This document shows positions 6,614-15,635 of a stretch of 64,000 nucleotides of DNA, piece after piece. The DNA is from Flavobacterium sp. 270 (GTDB lineage Bacteria; Bacteroidota; Bacteroidia; Flavobacteriales; Flavobacteriaceae), in contig NZ_SODM01000006.1 in NCBI RefSeq assembly GCF_004368785.1, positions 124,001-188,000 of the forward strand. Reading direction: 5' to 3'. A model generated the notes under the pieces. The model was given only the letters and a program-made list of their open reading frames with translations. It was not told where the DNA came from and searched no databases. A program made the translations under genes and the position numbers. Each line of letters opens with the position of its first letter. The first letter of the stretch is position 1.

Positions 6614-9043
6614 CTAGGCTCTGTTTCTAATCTTATTTTTGACAGCATTATAGTCAATAAAATATTTGACACTAACAGAAAAAACGTGTTTTAAGGCATC
6701 ATTTGTCAATAAAGCGGTAACATTATTTTTGAAATCCTTATCTATAATACGTTCAAAATTAGAAGCACTATTTCTATACAAAACAGAAAGCTGACTTCCG
6801 GGCGCAAACCACCAGGAATAAGATAAATCAGCATTCCAGGAATAAAAACTTGAGTTTTTGTTTTCTGTATATTCCGGATATGGTGTCAATGTACCATTAG
6901 ATTCCAGTTCCATTGCCTGCTTGTTTTCTGCATACGACCAATATTGGCGAACGGCCAGATTGAGTGTCATTGTACTATTTAAAGCATATTTTCCATTTAA
7001 AGTATTAGAATATGTAATTACATCGCGATTTGCAAAAACCACAACTTCGGGAGTACTTTCGTTATTGTCGTCGTCATAACCGTCTATGTAACCTTTGTTG
7101 TTATTTCTCTTTAAATAACTAAAAGTATAAGTCAGTAAAAGCTTGTCGCTAAAACGGTATCTCGGGCCAATATCAACCCCGTAAGCCATTCGTCCTGATT
7201 GATCTGCAATGGATATCGAAGGATTTAAATCTAAAGCAAATTTATGATTGTAATTGGTAGAAACAGTTGCCCAGAAATCTATTTTTTTCGGAATAATAAC
7301 ATATCTGTCAGCTGCTCGAGGTTCGTAATAATCATGCGATTCTAAAGGAAAGATATTAAATCCGGCACCATAATAATTGTTTTTTATAGTCGATAAATTT
7401 ACTTCTGCACTAATTCTGTTGTCTTGTACTTTTCCGGATTCTTTATTAAACTCAGAGTACATATTATAGTCAATTCTAAAACTATTAAAAAGCTTAGTAG
7501 GATTTAAAATTCGATAATTGGCATTGCCATAAAAATTATAATAATTGGTGTAGAAATTAATACCCAGATCATTTGGATCAAAATTTTTAGATACAAAATC
7601 AGTACCTACGCTGTAACGATAATTACCGCTCGTTTCGGCAAAACTTACGGTTGTAAAAATTCCTTTTTTGTCTTCAGTGTCATTAATTACGCTGTATTTT
7701 GCATTTCCAAATAAACTATACGTATTTGCTTTTGTGTTTAAATCCCAGGCGATGCCCGTAACATTTGCATCTCTAAAGTGAAAATTTCTCGTAACATTTG
7801 TATTGATAAAAGTAACCGAAGAATTTTTACGAAAACGCTGATCCAAAACCAAAACATTATAATTGGTCAAAGGTTCAACGATTGCTTGTCTTGTTTCGCC
7901 CGTAATCGTGTCTTTTATAGTTGCATACGTTTTTTCGGTAATTGCATTTAAAATTCCCACGCCCAGTCCGCCTTTGGTTCTTCCTGAAACTTTTAAAGCA
8001 TTAATAAGATTTACATTTTGAACATTTTCGATTATTTCTTCATTGTCATTCAATTCGGGATCAATAGACGGTTTTCCTCCAATTCTTCGGGAATAAAACA
8101 TATTTCCTTTGCTGAATAAATCGGTTCCTTCAGTAAAAAAAGCTCTGTTTTCGTTAAACTGCTGTTCAAACGGCCCCAGATTTAAAATCTGATCATCATA
8201 TTTTGTCTGCCCAAAATCCGGAACCAAAATCGCATCAAGTGTAAAAGCGTCGTTAATTCCGTATTTAATATCCATACCGCCTTTCATCGTGCCATACGTT
8301 TTTTGACCTTCTCCGGCATTGAGGTAATAAGAAGCGTAAGGCATCAAAAACAATCGGGTAGGAGGTTTTATATTTTCAATTCCTTCAAGAGCACCTGTCT
8401 GCTGTGTAAAAGTTCCGAGTTTTCTATCTACAAAATTCCAGGTATATTTATAGCGCTGTCTTTTTATTTCCCTAAAAAAGTTGATTCCCCAAGTTTGTTT
8501 ATTATCAGCAGAAAAACGCAAGGCAGAATATGGAATTTTCATTTCTACAATCCAGCCTTTATCAGTAATAGACGCTTTACTAATCCATACAGCATCCCAT
8601 GAATAATCTTCGCCATTAGCATCCGTTATAATACAATCGGCCTGAACATCAGATGCCGTAACGTAAAACATAAAGTCTTGCTGTCCGTCATTAAAGCCAT
8701 TTATAAAAGCGCCAAAAAGATCGGCAGTACCAAAGTTATCGCGCTGCGAAATTTCTTTTAGAATTTTATCCGGCTCATCATCGTACATCATTGCGCCAAT
8801 ATAAATCGCATCGTTATTGTATAAAACCTTAATCTCTGTTTTTTTAGTGTCAGGAATTGGTTTTCCGTTATCAGGATCAAGCATAACAAAATCTGTAGCA
8901 ATAGCCGCATTTTCCCATGCAGGTTCATCAAGCTTTCCATCTATAGAAATACTTTGAGAAGTGGATCGAGCCTGCAGTACTTTTTTCTGACTATAACACC
9001 ATATAGAAGAAAAAAGGAGACTATAAAGAGCAATTTTGTTCAT
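6614..9043 (-). CDS. DUF5916 outer-membrane protein with CBM9-like domain
   Basis: The 809-residue protein begins with a signal peptide (MNKIALYSLLFSSIWCYSQ, cleaved near 19). Next comes a carbohydrate-binding family 9-like beta sandwich at about 25-225, with SIDGKLDEPAWENA as its typical opening and WGINFFREIKRQRYKYTWNF at its end. The remainder to about 800 matches DUF5916, a long beta-rich region with alternating aromatic strands such as NFYTNYYNFYGNANYRI that suggests an outer-membrane barrel. Members are common in Bacteroidetes; the substrate is unknown and binding of sugar or heme is only assumed from the domain. It is monocistronic and divergent from the L,D-transpeptidase gene at 9338. 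Confidence 0.8.
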   Translation of the reverse strand: MNKIALYSLLFSSIWCYSQKKVLQARSTSQSISIDGKLDEPAWENAAIATDFVMLDPDNGKPIPDTKKTEIKVLYNNDAIYIGAMMYDDEPDKILKEISQRDNFGTADLFGAFINGFNDGQQDFMFYVTASDVQADCIITDANGEDYSWDAVWISKASITDKGWIVEMKIPYSALRFSADNKQTWGINFFREIKRQRYKYTWNFVDRKLGTFTQQTGALEGIENIKPPTRLFLMPYASYYLNAGEGQKTYGTMKGGMDIKYGINDAFTLDAILVPDFGQTKYDDQILNLGPFEQQFNENRAFFTEGTDLFSKGNMFYSRRIGGKPSIDPELNDNEEIIENVQNVNLINALKVSGRTKGGLGVGILNAITEKTYATIKDTITGETRQAIVEPLTNYNVLVLDQRFRKNSSVTFINTNVTRNFHFRDANVTGIAWDLNTKANTYSLFGNAKYSVINDTEDKKGIFTTVSFAETSGNYRYSVGTDFVSKNFDPNDLGINFYTNYYNFYGNANYRILNPTKLFNSFRIDYNMYSEFNKESGKVQDNRISAEVNLSTIKNNYYGAGFNIFPLESHDYYEPRAADRYVIIPKKIDFWATVSTNYNHKFALDLNPSISIADQSGRMAYGVDIGPRYRFSDKLLLTYTFSYLKRNNNKGYIDGYDDDNNESTPEVVVFANRDVITYSNTLNGKYALNSTMTLNLAVRQYWSYAENKQAMELESNGTLTPYPEYTENKNSSFYSWNADLSYSWWFAPGSQLSVLYRNSASNFERIIDKDFKNNVTALLTNDALKHVFSVSVKYFIDYNAVKNKIRNRA

Positions 9044-9271
9044 ACAATTTATGAGTAACGAAAGAATTTGTACATATAATAGACATTAAAAATGGCTATT
9101 TGTTACACTTTTTCCGTTTTGTTTTATAGAATTATAATTTTTTGCTCAAAAGTAGAAATTTTTTATAAGTAAATACGTTGTAAAAAGTGCTAATTTCTGA
9201 GAATATCCCAATTTTATGCCTATAACTTGTTAAATTTTAAACAAAAAGCGCCTCATTTACAGTGTTTTATT

Positions 9272-9300
9272 TTGTCGGTTGTATTTTTTGCCTACTTTTG
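9272..9300 (+). promoter_or_regulatory. Promoter of the YkuD_2 L,D-transpeptidase gene
   Basis: TTG at 9272-9274, an 18-base spacer and TACTTTTG at 9293-9300 fit the Bacteroidetes consensus (TTG, 17-23 bases, TAnnTTTG). The start codon follows 37 bases further on. Confidence 0.6.
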
Positions 9301-9337
9301 CCGAACCCAAATTTTATGTTTAACCTAAAGAAATTCA

Positions 9338-10063
9338 ATGATTTACAAAATTTATCCATTAATGGTGTTTTTCCTGTTGTCTTTTGGAAAAGATTCTCTA
9401 AACACCGCCGATCTTAAAAAAGTACCAACAGCGAAGGTTATTGCAAAAGTTGAAAACCTGACAGTGGATGCTAAAATTGAAACTATTTATAACGCTTTAA
9501 ACCCTAACAATTTTAAAATGCCGGAGCTAAGAACTTTTTCTGAAGCTTTAAAAGGTTTTTATTTATTGAAAGAAAGAGGAGTTATTCAAAAAGACATTTT
9601 AACCCTTGTTGATTTTAGTTTATCATCAAACACAAAACGTCTTTGGGTAATTGATCTTTCAACAAATACTATTTTATTTAATTCATTGGTTGCACACGGA
9701 AGAAATACAGGAGAAGAATTTGCTTCTACATTTTCTAACATTAATTCATCATTCAAAAGCAGTTTAGGATTTTATGCAACTGGCGAAATTTATCAAGGAA
9801 AACACGGCGCTTCTTTACGTTTAGACGGTTTAGAAAACGGTGTGAATGATAATGCCCGCGAAAGAGGAGTTGTAATGCATGGAGCTGATTATGTTTCTGA
9901 GTCTTTTATAAGAGATCATAAAAGATTAGGCAGAAGCCAAGGTTGTCCAGCACTTCCTGTAGAGTTGACAGATGAAATAATCGAAACAATAAAAGGAAAA
10001 TCGTGTTTATATATCTATCATCCATCTAGAACTTTTTCGATGGAAGAAAAACTAATCTCTTAG
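9338..10063 (+). CDS. Murein L,D-transpeptidase catalytic-domain protein (YkuD_2 family)
   Basis: The 241-residue protein has an N-terminal hydrophobic segment (about residues 4-16) likely to be a signal sequence, a helical linker, and a catalytic domain at about 80-235. The key residues are in GVVMHGADYVSESF (catalytic His) and GRSQGCPALP (Cys nucleophile with SxGCP). This matches the PF13645 family, related to L,D-transpeptidases that act on peptidoglycan stem peptides in the periplasm. It is convergent with a second, unrelated L,D-transpeptidase gene and the two coding regions overlap by 12 bases at their 3' ends. It has its own well-formed promoter. Confidence 0.85.
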   Translation: MIYKIYPLMVFFLLSFGKDSLNTADLKKVPTAKVIAKVENLTVDAKIETIYNALNPNNFKMPELRTFSEALKGFYLLKERGVIQKDILTLVDFSLSSNTKRLWVIDLSTNTILFNSLVAHGRNTGEEFASTFSNINSSFKSSLGFYATGEIYQGKHGASLRLDGLENGVNDNARERGVVMHGADYVSESFIRDHKRLGRSQGCPALPVELTDEIIETIKGKSCLYIYHPSRTFSMEEKLIS

Positions 10064-11638
10064 TTTAGCATATAAATCCAAATCTAAATTATAAATATCA
10101 GCTCTGAAAATGAGCTGATTTTTTTTGCTCCAAGCTGTCCAATACCATTGATACAAAGCATATTTCTTCGTGATTTTGGTGTAAGTTGTTTTTTTAGAAG
10201 CAATAATGGTATCAATTTTTACTCGTGAGTAATTAATAGAATCATCTAGAATATGCTGTGCCAGTTCCAAAGGATTCTCAATACGAACACATCCGGAACT
10301 TAAAGAGCGATTACTTCTCCCGAAATAATTACGATGATTGGTATCGTGCAAATAAACACTATGATGATTTGGGAATAAAATCTTCATTAAACCTAATGAA
10401 TTATTGTATCCCGGACTTTGTACATAACGGTAATTACCAGGTTTGTTTACGTTCCATGCCATAGGATCTACCACTTTTCCAGCAGTATCGTAAATGGTTA
10501 TGTTTTTCTTAGCCAGATAATTTCGATTGCGTTTCATTGCCGGAACAACATCTTCTTTTAAAATTGTAGGCGGAACAGTCCAGGTTGGATTAAAAACAAC
10601 CGATTTTAATACCGATGTAATAATAGGAGTTCTTCTTTTGCTTGTTCCTACCACAACATTTCGAACCAAAGTAGTATCTCTATTTTCTACAACATTTAAG
10701 CTATAGTCGGGAATATTAATGATAAAATAATTTTCTGCAAAATTGCTTGTAAACCATCTCCAACGCTCTAAGTTGACAATAATTTGCTGTTTTCTGCTTT
10801 CTTTAGAATAATTTAAAGCCTTAATTGTCCCTGCGCCGATAACGCCATCGGCAGCCAATCCGTGTCTTTCCTGAAATTTTTTAACCGCTTCAAATGTTTT
10901 TTCATCGTAAACTTTTGTCAGACTGTCGCTTTTTCCAGACATATCTTTCCAGAACAAAAGTCTTTTTTTTATGTTTATCAGAGCAGGATTTATGTCTTTT
11001 AAAACAATTTTATCGACAGATTTTATAGAGTCTACATTGTCTTCAGGAAACTCATTTATTAATTTAAGTGCGTTTAATAATTCTTTGTACGTTTCAGATT
11101 TTGGCTGTAGATTTTCTGCAATACTGTCCAGTTTATTTTTATTAAAAGCTTTTATCAATGTATCATTTATATCAAATGTTTTTTCTTCCAAATCCCAAGT
11201 CGAATATAATTTTTTGGGATCTAGTTTTCCTTTGTATAAATGAGTAAGATATAATTCGAAATTATAAGTGATTAATATATCATAAGTTGCAAGATCTTTA
11301 TCGCTTAAAGAACCAATTCTCTTTTCGAATTTTTCAAGATTGGCAGCTTTATAATCTTCAGGGTTTAAACCTAATTCGTCGGCTTTTTTTAATAAAGACA
11401 AAATGTAAGTTCTCTTTTTTAGGTTGCCCCAAACTGTTTTGTTTTCAGATGAATTGTAAAATTGTTTTAAGGTTTCACTTTTATAAGAACCAATTTGTGC
11501 CGTATCAATTTGAACTTTTCTTTCATCAGTTAATATGATTGCTGGTGCCGTTTTTTTGGCCACGGGAATAGCTTTAGGTTTGTCGTCCTTACAGCTGATA
11601 AAAATACATATTACTACTAAAAAGTAAAGTTTCTTCAT
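10052..11638 (-). CDS. L,D-transpeptidase lipoprotein (YcbB/LdtD-like)
   Basis: The 528-residue protein starts with a lipoprotein signal (lipobox FISC, C16). A scaffold-type helical region covers about 60-230. A peptidoglycan-binding domain follows at about 235-275 (FEAVKKFQERHGLAADGVIG), and then the YkuD catalytic domain at about 290-450. The catalytic His lies in SVYLHDTNHRNYFGRSNR and the Cys in SLSSGCVRIENPLELAQ. The family makes 3-3 cross-links between diaminopimelate residues, which fits the DAP-type murE found here. It is longer than simple ErfK proteins and matches the YcbB layout. A TATCTTTG at 11821-11828 could be its -7 element, which would leave a leader of about 180 bases. Confidence 0.88.
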   Translation of the reverse strand: MKKLYFLVVICIFISCKDDKPKAIPVAKKTAPAIILTDERKVQIDTAQIGSYKSETLKQFYNSSENKTVWGNLKKRTYILSLLKKADELGLNPEDYKAANLEKFEKRIGSLSDKDLATYDILITYNFELYLTHLYKGKLDPKKLYSTWDLEEKTFDINDTLIKAFNKNKLDSIAENLQPKSETYKELLNALKLINEFPEDNVDSIKSVDKIVLKDINPALINIKKRLLFWKDMSGKSDSLTKVYDEKTFEAVKKFQERHGLAADGVIGAGTIKALNYSKESRKQQIIVNLERWRWFTSNFAENYFIINIPDYSLNVVENRDTTLVRNVVVGTSKRRTPIITSVLKSVVFNPTWTVPPTILKEDVVPAMKRNRNYLAKKNITIYDTAGKVVDPMAWNVNKPGNYRYVQSPGYNNSLGLMKILFPNHHSVYLHDTNHRNYFGRSNRSLSSGCVRIENPLELAQHILDDSINYSRVKIDTIIASKKTTYTKITKKYALYQWYWTAWSKKNQLIFRADIYNLDLDLYAKLRD

Positions 11639-12103
11639 ATTACAATTTTTTAAACATCAAATAATGTTCTCCAATATCTTTGATCTCAAAAGGTGAGCCA
11701 AAAAAACTGATAATTCATTTTTTTATAAATTCCACACTAAACGATACAGCATTAAACCAAATCACATTCAAAAGGTTTATTTTTAAAAGACATACTACGA
11801 ATTAGCTTGGCTGTTTTCAACAAAGATAGTGTTGGATTTTTTAAATAATGAAATAATTCCTATTAATTTTTCATCATTAAATAAACCAAATCAATGTATT
11901 GTTTTAAATCATTCCTTTACAGAAGCAACTTTTTATAGATTTTTCTTTTCTAAAAACAGTTATATTCATGGTATACCTTTCTTTTGATGTTATTTCCTTT
12001 GTAATATTAATATTTAATGAAAAATAATTGACTGTATAACTTTTTAATTTTAAATAAGTTATAAAAAAATGTTGATTTTAATTGATTTTTTTTGAAAAAA
12101 AGC
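11639..12103. other. AT-rich gap without a recognisable gene
   Basis: About 465 bases lie between the L,D-transpeptidase gene and the tRNA promoter. I find no open frame with coding character, no tRNA-like fold and no strong hairpin. It holds a minus-strand TATCTTTG at 11821-11828 that may serve the transpeptidase gene, and an isolated plus-strand TATCTTTG at 11675-11682 with no gene behind it. Confidence 0.5.
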
Positions 12104-12135
12104 TTGTTTTGAACTTAACTTTCTTTTTATATTTG
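12104..12135 (+). promoter_or_regulatory. Promoter of the first tRNA-Gly
   Basis: TTG at 12104-12106, a 21-base spacer and TATATTTG at 12128-12135 fit the Bacteroidetes consensus. The tRNA begins 11 bases after the -7 element. Confidence 0.65.
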
Positions 12136-12145
12136 CACCACCAAT

Positions 12146-12218
<73 letters not shown>

Positions 12219-12220
12219 CT

Positions 12221-12254
12221 AAAAAAACCGAAATTTTATTGTTTCGGTTTTTTT
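12221..12254 (+). terminator. Terminator of the first tRNA-Gly
   Basis: The arms AAAAAACCGAAA and TTTCGGTTTTTTT enclose an eight-base loop and run straight into a T-tract immediately after the tRNA. Confidence 0.8.
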
Positions 12255-12278
12255 ATCAAAGTTAAATAATTATTGATT

Positions 12279-12312
12279 TTGTTTTTTTAAATGATTTAAT
12301 TGTTTATATTTG
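12279..12312 (+). promoter_or_regulatory. Promoter of the second tRNA-Gly
   Basis: TTG at 12279-12281, a 23-base spacer and TATATTTG at 12305-12312 fit the consensus. The tRNA begins 13 bases later. Confidence 0.6.
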
Positions 12313-12324
12313 CACCCTGTTAAT

Positions 12325-12397
<73 letters not shown>

Positions 12398-12401
12398 CTT
12401 C

Positions 12402-12433
12402 AAAAGCCTCAAACATTGTTTGAGGCTTTTTTG
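12402..12433 (+). terminator. Terminator of the second tRNA-Gly
   Basis: The arms AAAAGCCTCAAACA and TGTTTGAGGCTTTTTT form a strong stem with a tiny loop and a T-tract. Confidence 0.85.
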
Positions 12434-12446
12434 TTTTTATATCTTT

Positions 12447-12529
12447 TTTAAACCATATAAGTGATATAAGAAAATTTAAGTTGCTTGAATTAGACTTTAA
12501 ATGAACTTATATCACTTATATGGTTTAAA
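12447..12529. repeat. Compact palindromic intergenic element with perfect 24-base arms
   Basis: The left arm at 12447-12470 (TTTAAACCATATAAGTGATA plus TAAG) is the exact reverse complement of the right arm at 12506-12529, around a 35-base centre. This 83-base unit is the best-preserved member of the family also seen at 1135-1163 and 4744-4949. It lies between the tRNA pair and the 3' end of pepE and may also act as a terminator for pepE. Confidence 0.85.
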
Positions 12530-12536
12530 CAAAAAA

Positions 12537-13244
12537 TTAATTCAGATTGCTTAAGTCGGTTCCGGTTTCTAATTCTTCCGGACTTAGATTTTGTTTAAAG
12601 AGCCTTGCTTTTAAATCTCCTTTTAAGGTAACTTTATTTCCTTTTACTTCCAGCCAGCTGCCTTCTCTTAAACCCAAAACAGGAATTGCATTAAAAGCAT
12701 GAAATTCTTTAATTCTGGTTTCGCGCGTTTCGCCCATATGCAGTGACTGTGAATCTGGATCTAAATAATGCGGATTTAAATTGAATGAAATTAACCCTAA
12801 AGTCTGAAAACTTGGTGGATAAATAATAGGCATATCGTTTGTCGTCTGCATTGATAAACCGCAGATATTACTTCCGGCACTGGTTCCTAAGTAGGGAGTT
12901 CCATTTTTTACTGTTTCAGAAAGAAGCTGCATTACGTTGTTTTTGTACAATTGAGTAACGAGTAAAAAAGTATTACCGCCGCCTGTAAATATTCCTTCCG
13001 CATTTTTTATGGCATCTTGCGGGTTTTCAAATTCATGAATTCCTTTAACTTCAATATTTATAGCAGCAAAAGCCTGTGCTGCTTTTTTGGTATAGTCGTC
13101 ATGCGAAATTCCGCTTGGACGTGCATAAGGGATAAATAAAATGCTTTTACAATCTTTAAAATGCAGTTGTAAAGTCGGTAATAAATACTCTAAATAACTG
13201 CCTCCGTGCAGGGTAGAAGTGCTTGCGATAATGATACTTTTCAT
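12537..13244 (-). CDS. pepE: Dipeptidase E (alpha-aspartyl dipeptidase, peptidase S51)
   Basis: The enzyme hydrolyses dipeptides with N-terminal aspartate. The 235-residue protein starting MKSIIIASTSTLHGG has the nucleophile Ser122 in YLGTSAGSNICG, the GIFTGGGNTF turn, and NPHYLDPDS with the likely catalytic His159. The residues fit the Ser-His-Asp set of the S51 family, and the length agrees with PepE. A longer frame beginning at 13259 uses a TTG that is part of a TAATTTTG promoter element, so the ATG at 13244 is preferred. No signal peptide is seen, so it is cytoplasmic. Confidence 0.88.
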   Translation of the reverse strand: MKSIIIASTSTLHGGSYLEYLLPTLQLHFKDCKSILFIPYARPSGISHDDYTKKAAQAFAAINIEVKGIHEFENPQDAIKNAEGIFTGGGNTFLLVTQLYKNNVMQLLSETVKNGTPYLGTSAGSNICGLSMQTTNDMPIIYPPSFQTLGLISFNLNPHYLDPDSQSLHMGETRETRIKEFHAFNAIPVLGLREGSWLEVKGNKVTLKGDLKARLFKQNLSPEELETGTDLSNLN

Positions 13245-13256
13245 AAAAAATAAACT

Positions 13257-13264
13257 CAAAATTA
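13257..13264 (-). promoter_or_regulatory. -7 element of the pepE promoter
   Basis: The minus strand reads TAATTTTG (TAnnTTTG) 12 bases upstream of the ATG at 13244. Its final TTG would otherwise be taken as a start codon. Confidence 0.4.
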
Positions 13265-13346
13265 TTCCTGTTAAAGATATTAAAACTCCCTTTTTGCAAA
13301 TGGTTAAATGAGTTTAATTAACATATTTTTACCAAGTTCTTAATAC

Positions 13347-13354
13347 TAAATTTG
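13347..13354 (+). promoter_or_regulatory. Possible -7 element of the CarboxypepD_reg-like operon
   Basis: TAAATTTG fits TAnnTTTG and lies 53 bases before the TTG start at 13408. No clear -33 TTG is present. Confidence 0.35.
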
Positions 13355-13407
13355 CAAGACATTAAGATATTTTTACATTTTAAGAATAATGCTAACTTTT
13401 CATCATT

Positions 13408-14175
13408 TTGATCCATAAGATTTTAGTTTTTTTGTTTGTTGTTTTGGGTCAGGCCAGCTGGTCTCAAAGTCAGGATCGTTCTGTTATAAACGGAAGAGTG
13501 ACTTCAAGCGGTTCTGATTTTGAAGGTATTTATGTTATTAATGCACAAACAGAAACTATGGTTACGACCGATACTTCTGGAGCTTTCTCGATCATGGCAA
13601 AACCAGATGATACACTTGTTTTTTCATCTATAAGTTTTAAGGAGAAAAGAGTTTTATTAACCGCAGAAAATTTTTCAGATCTAAACTTTACCGTAAAATT
13701 AAATATGGTAATGCATCAGTTAGAGGAAGTAGTTGTAAAAAAATACAATAACATCAATGCTGTTAATTTAGGGATTATTCCGAGTGGACAAAAAACGTAT
13801 ACTGAAGCCGAAAGAAAACTGCATACTGCAACAGCGCTAAATGCAACAGCAAATGCAGGAACTATGGCGGGAGGTTCAATTTCGGCAGATCCATTGTTGA
13901 ATTTTTTCTCCGGACGAACTGCTATGTTGAAAAAAGAAGTAGCGGTAGAGAAAAAAGAAGCTTTTATGAAGCTTTTGGAACGTATGTTTAGTATAGATCA
14001 TTTTGTGGATCGATTAAAGATTCCGCTCGAATATGTAAAAGGATTTGAGTATTATGCGGTCGATAACGAGAAGTTTACCACAATTTTGAATTCTAAAAAT
14101 AAAACCTCTACAGAATTTTTACTCGGAGAATTAGCTGTAAAATACAAAGAAATAATCGCAATTGAAACCAAATAA
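13408..14175 (+). CDS. Secreted CarboxypepD_reg-like domain protein, paralogue 1
   Basis: The 255-residue protein has a signal peptide ending near SWSQSQ. A CarboxypepD_reg-like beta sandwich covers about 25-110 (VINGRVTSSGSDFEGIYVIN, DTLVFSSISFKEKRVLL, QLEEVVVKKY). This kind of domain usually precedes TonB-dependent receptors, but here it stands without a barrel. The C-terminal half is shared with the next gene (NLGIIPSGQKTYTEAERK, SGRTAMLKKEVAVEKKE). Translation appears to start at TTG, since no ATG is in frame. It opens a four-gene run with overlapping ends. The function is unknown; location is the periplasm or outer membrane. Confidence 0.75.
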   Translation: MIHKILVFLFVVLGQASWSQSQDRSVINGRVTSSGSDFEGIYVINAQTETMVTTDTSGAFSIMAKPDDTLVFSSISFKEKRVLLTAENFSDLNFTVKLNMVMHQLEEVVVKKYNNINAVNLGIIPSGQKTYTEAERKLHTATALNATANAGTMAGGSISADPLLNFFSGRTAMLKKEVAVEKKEAFMKLLERMFSIDHFVDRLKIPLEYVKGFEYYAVDNEKFTTILNSKNKTSTEFLLGELAVKYKEIIAIETK

Positions 14176-14890
14176 TACATTACAAATAATCCTCTTTTTC
14201 TTTTTTGTGCAAATTAGTTTTGCGCAAAAAACAGTTTCAAAAGAAATCTTCGGGCAAGTTTTAGAACATTCAACTCCAATTGAAGGCGTTAATATAATCA
14301 ACAACAATACTCAGGTCGCAACTGTTTCTGATGCAGATGGAAAATTTTCTATTGTAGCAAAAGAAGGTGATGTTCTGGTTCTTTCAGCCGTTAACTTAGA
14401 TCCTTTTAAACGTCGTATTACTGCCGAAGACTTAGAAAGTGTCTTACTTCAAATCAAAATGGCGGTTAAAGAAGTCGAATTAAAAGAAGTTGTCGTAAAT
14501 GAAAATGCCAATATTAATGCCGAAAATTTAGGAATTATTCCGTACGGACAAAAAAAATATACACCTGCAGAAAGAAAAGTTTATACGGCAACTTCTACTT
14601 CTGTAGATAAATTATTGAATTCGATCTCTGGACGTACTGCAATGCTGAAAAAAGAGGTAAATGTCGAAAAAAGAGAGATGCTTTTTAGAAAAATTGAGTA
14701 CCTTTTTGATGAAGATTATTATACTAGTCGATTAAAAATTCCTGTGGCTGATATCAAAGGATTTCAATTATATTGTGTGGATGATGCTGAATTTGCTGTA
14801 TCTTTGAATACAAAGAACAAAACAATGAGCATGTTTTTGATTACCGAACTAGCCAGAAAATACTTAATTATACTAGAAAATGAGAAATAA
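14162..14890 (+). CDS. Secreted CarboxypepD_reg-like domain protein, paralogue 2
   Basis: The 242-residue protein is a tandem paralogue of the preceding gene. It has a signal peptide (IILFFFFVQISFAQ), a regulatory-like beta sandwich (SKEIFGQVLEHSTPIEGVNI, VKEVELKEVVVNE) and a closely similar C-terminal half (NLGIIPYGQKKYTPAERKVY, SGRTAMLKKEVNVEKRE, FYC-type ending LYCVDD). It lacks the Ala-rich stretch found in paralogue 1 at about 148-165. The TTG start lies 14 bases inside the end of the preceding gene, which suggests translational coupling. No function is known. Confidence 0.75.
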   Translation: MKPNNTLQIILFFFFVQISFAQKTVSKEIFGQVLEHSTPIEGVNIINNNTQVATVSDADGKFSIVAKEGDVLVLSAVNLDPFKRRITAEDLESVLLQIKMAVKEVELKEVVVNENANINAENLGIIPYGQKKYTPAERKVYTATSTSVDKLLNSISGRTAMLKKEVNVEKREMLFRKIEYLFDEDYYTSRLKIPVADIKGFQLYCVDDAEFAVSLNTKNKTMSMFLITELARKYLIILENEK

Positions 14891-15635
14891 ATTAGGAATA
14901 CTTATTGCGTGCTTATTTTGCCAGCTTGTATTAGGACAAAACAATTCAAGAAAATCACTACACGGTCAGGTTATAAATGATTTTCTTACCATAGAAAGTG
15001 GTTATGTAATGAATGTCAATTCAAATGTTAGAACCTTTATCGGTGCCGGCGGTTTGTTTGATATTATGGCAAGACCAAAAGATACTTTGTTGTTTTCTGG
15101 TTTAGCATTTCAGTCCAGAAAAGTTGTTTTAACAGAGAAAGATTTAGCAGAAGTGCTTTTAAAAGTAAAATTAGATTTAGTAAACAATCAGCTGAAAGAA
15201 GTTGTAGTTCATAAAGAATTAAAAGTAAAAGCGCTTGACAAAGGTTCGCAGCGCTATGTTGATATGCAGTTTGAAGACGATAAATTATCAACGGCAAAAA
15301 ATAACGTAATGTATTCTGATCAAACCATAAAATACGGAACCGATTTTGTCCGCATTTTTAAGGATGTAAAAAAACTTCTTAGCAAAAAAGAAGATGTACA
15401 GGAAACGGTTATTTCGGATATAGCATTTGCAGAATATGCAAAAGATAATTTCTCTCCGGATTTTTACACCAAAACACTGGATTTGAAACCAGATGAGGTA
15501 GAATTGTTCTTAATGTACTGCTCTAATGATGCAGAATCTAAAAACTATTTAGGACCAGACAATAGATTTCAATTGATGGATTTTATGATCAATAAGAATA
15601 AAGAATTCAAAAAAGCAGAAGTGGTTAAAAAATGA
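14880..15635 (+). CDS. Secreted CarboxypepD_reg-like domain protein, diverged paralogue 3
   Basis: The 251-residue protein has a signal peptide (LGILIACLFCQLVLGQ) and the same N-terminal module (SRKSLHGQVINDFLTIESGY, DTLLFSGLAFQSRKVVL, NQLKEVVVHKE). The C-terminal half keeps only the general layout (FSPDFYTKTLDLKPDEVELF, FLMYCSNDAES) and has lost the GIIPxGQK and SGRTAMLKKE motifs of paralogues 1 and 2. The ATG overlaps the previous gene by 11 bases and the stop overlaps the next gene by 4 bases. It may have changed its role after duplication; no function can be assigned. Confidence 0.72.
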   Translation: MRNKLGILIACLFCQLVLGQNNSRKSLHGQVINDFLTIESGYVMNVNSNVRTFIGAGGLFDIMARPKDTLLFSGLAFQSRKVVLTEKDLAEVLLKVKLDLVNNQLKEVVVHKELKVKALDKGSQRYVDMQFEDDKLSTAKNNVMYSDQTIKYGTDFVRIFKDVKKLLSKKEDVQETVISDIAFAEYAKDNFSPDFYTKTLDLKPDEVELFLMYCSNDAESKNYLGPDNRFQLMDFMINKNKEFKKAEVVKK

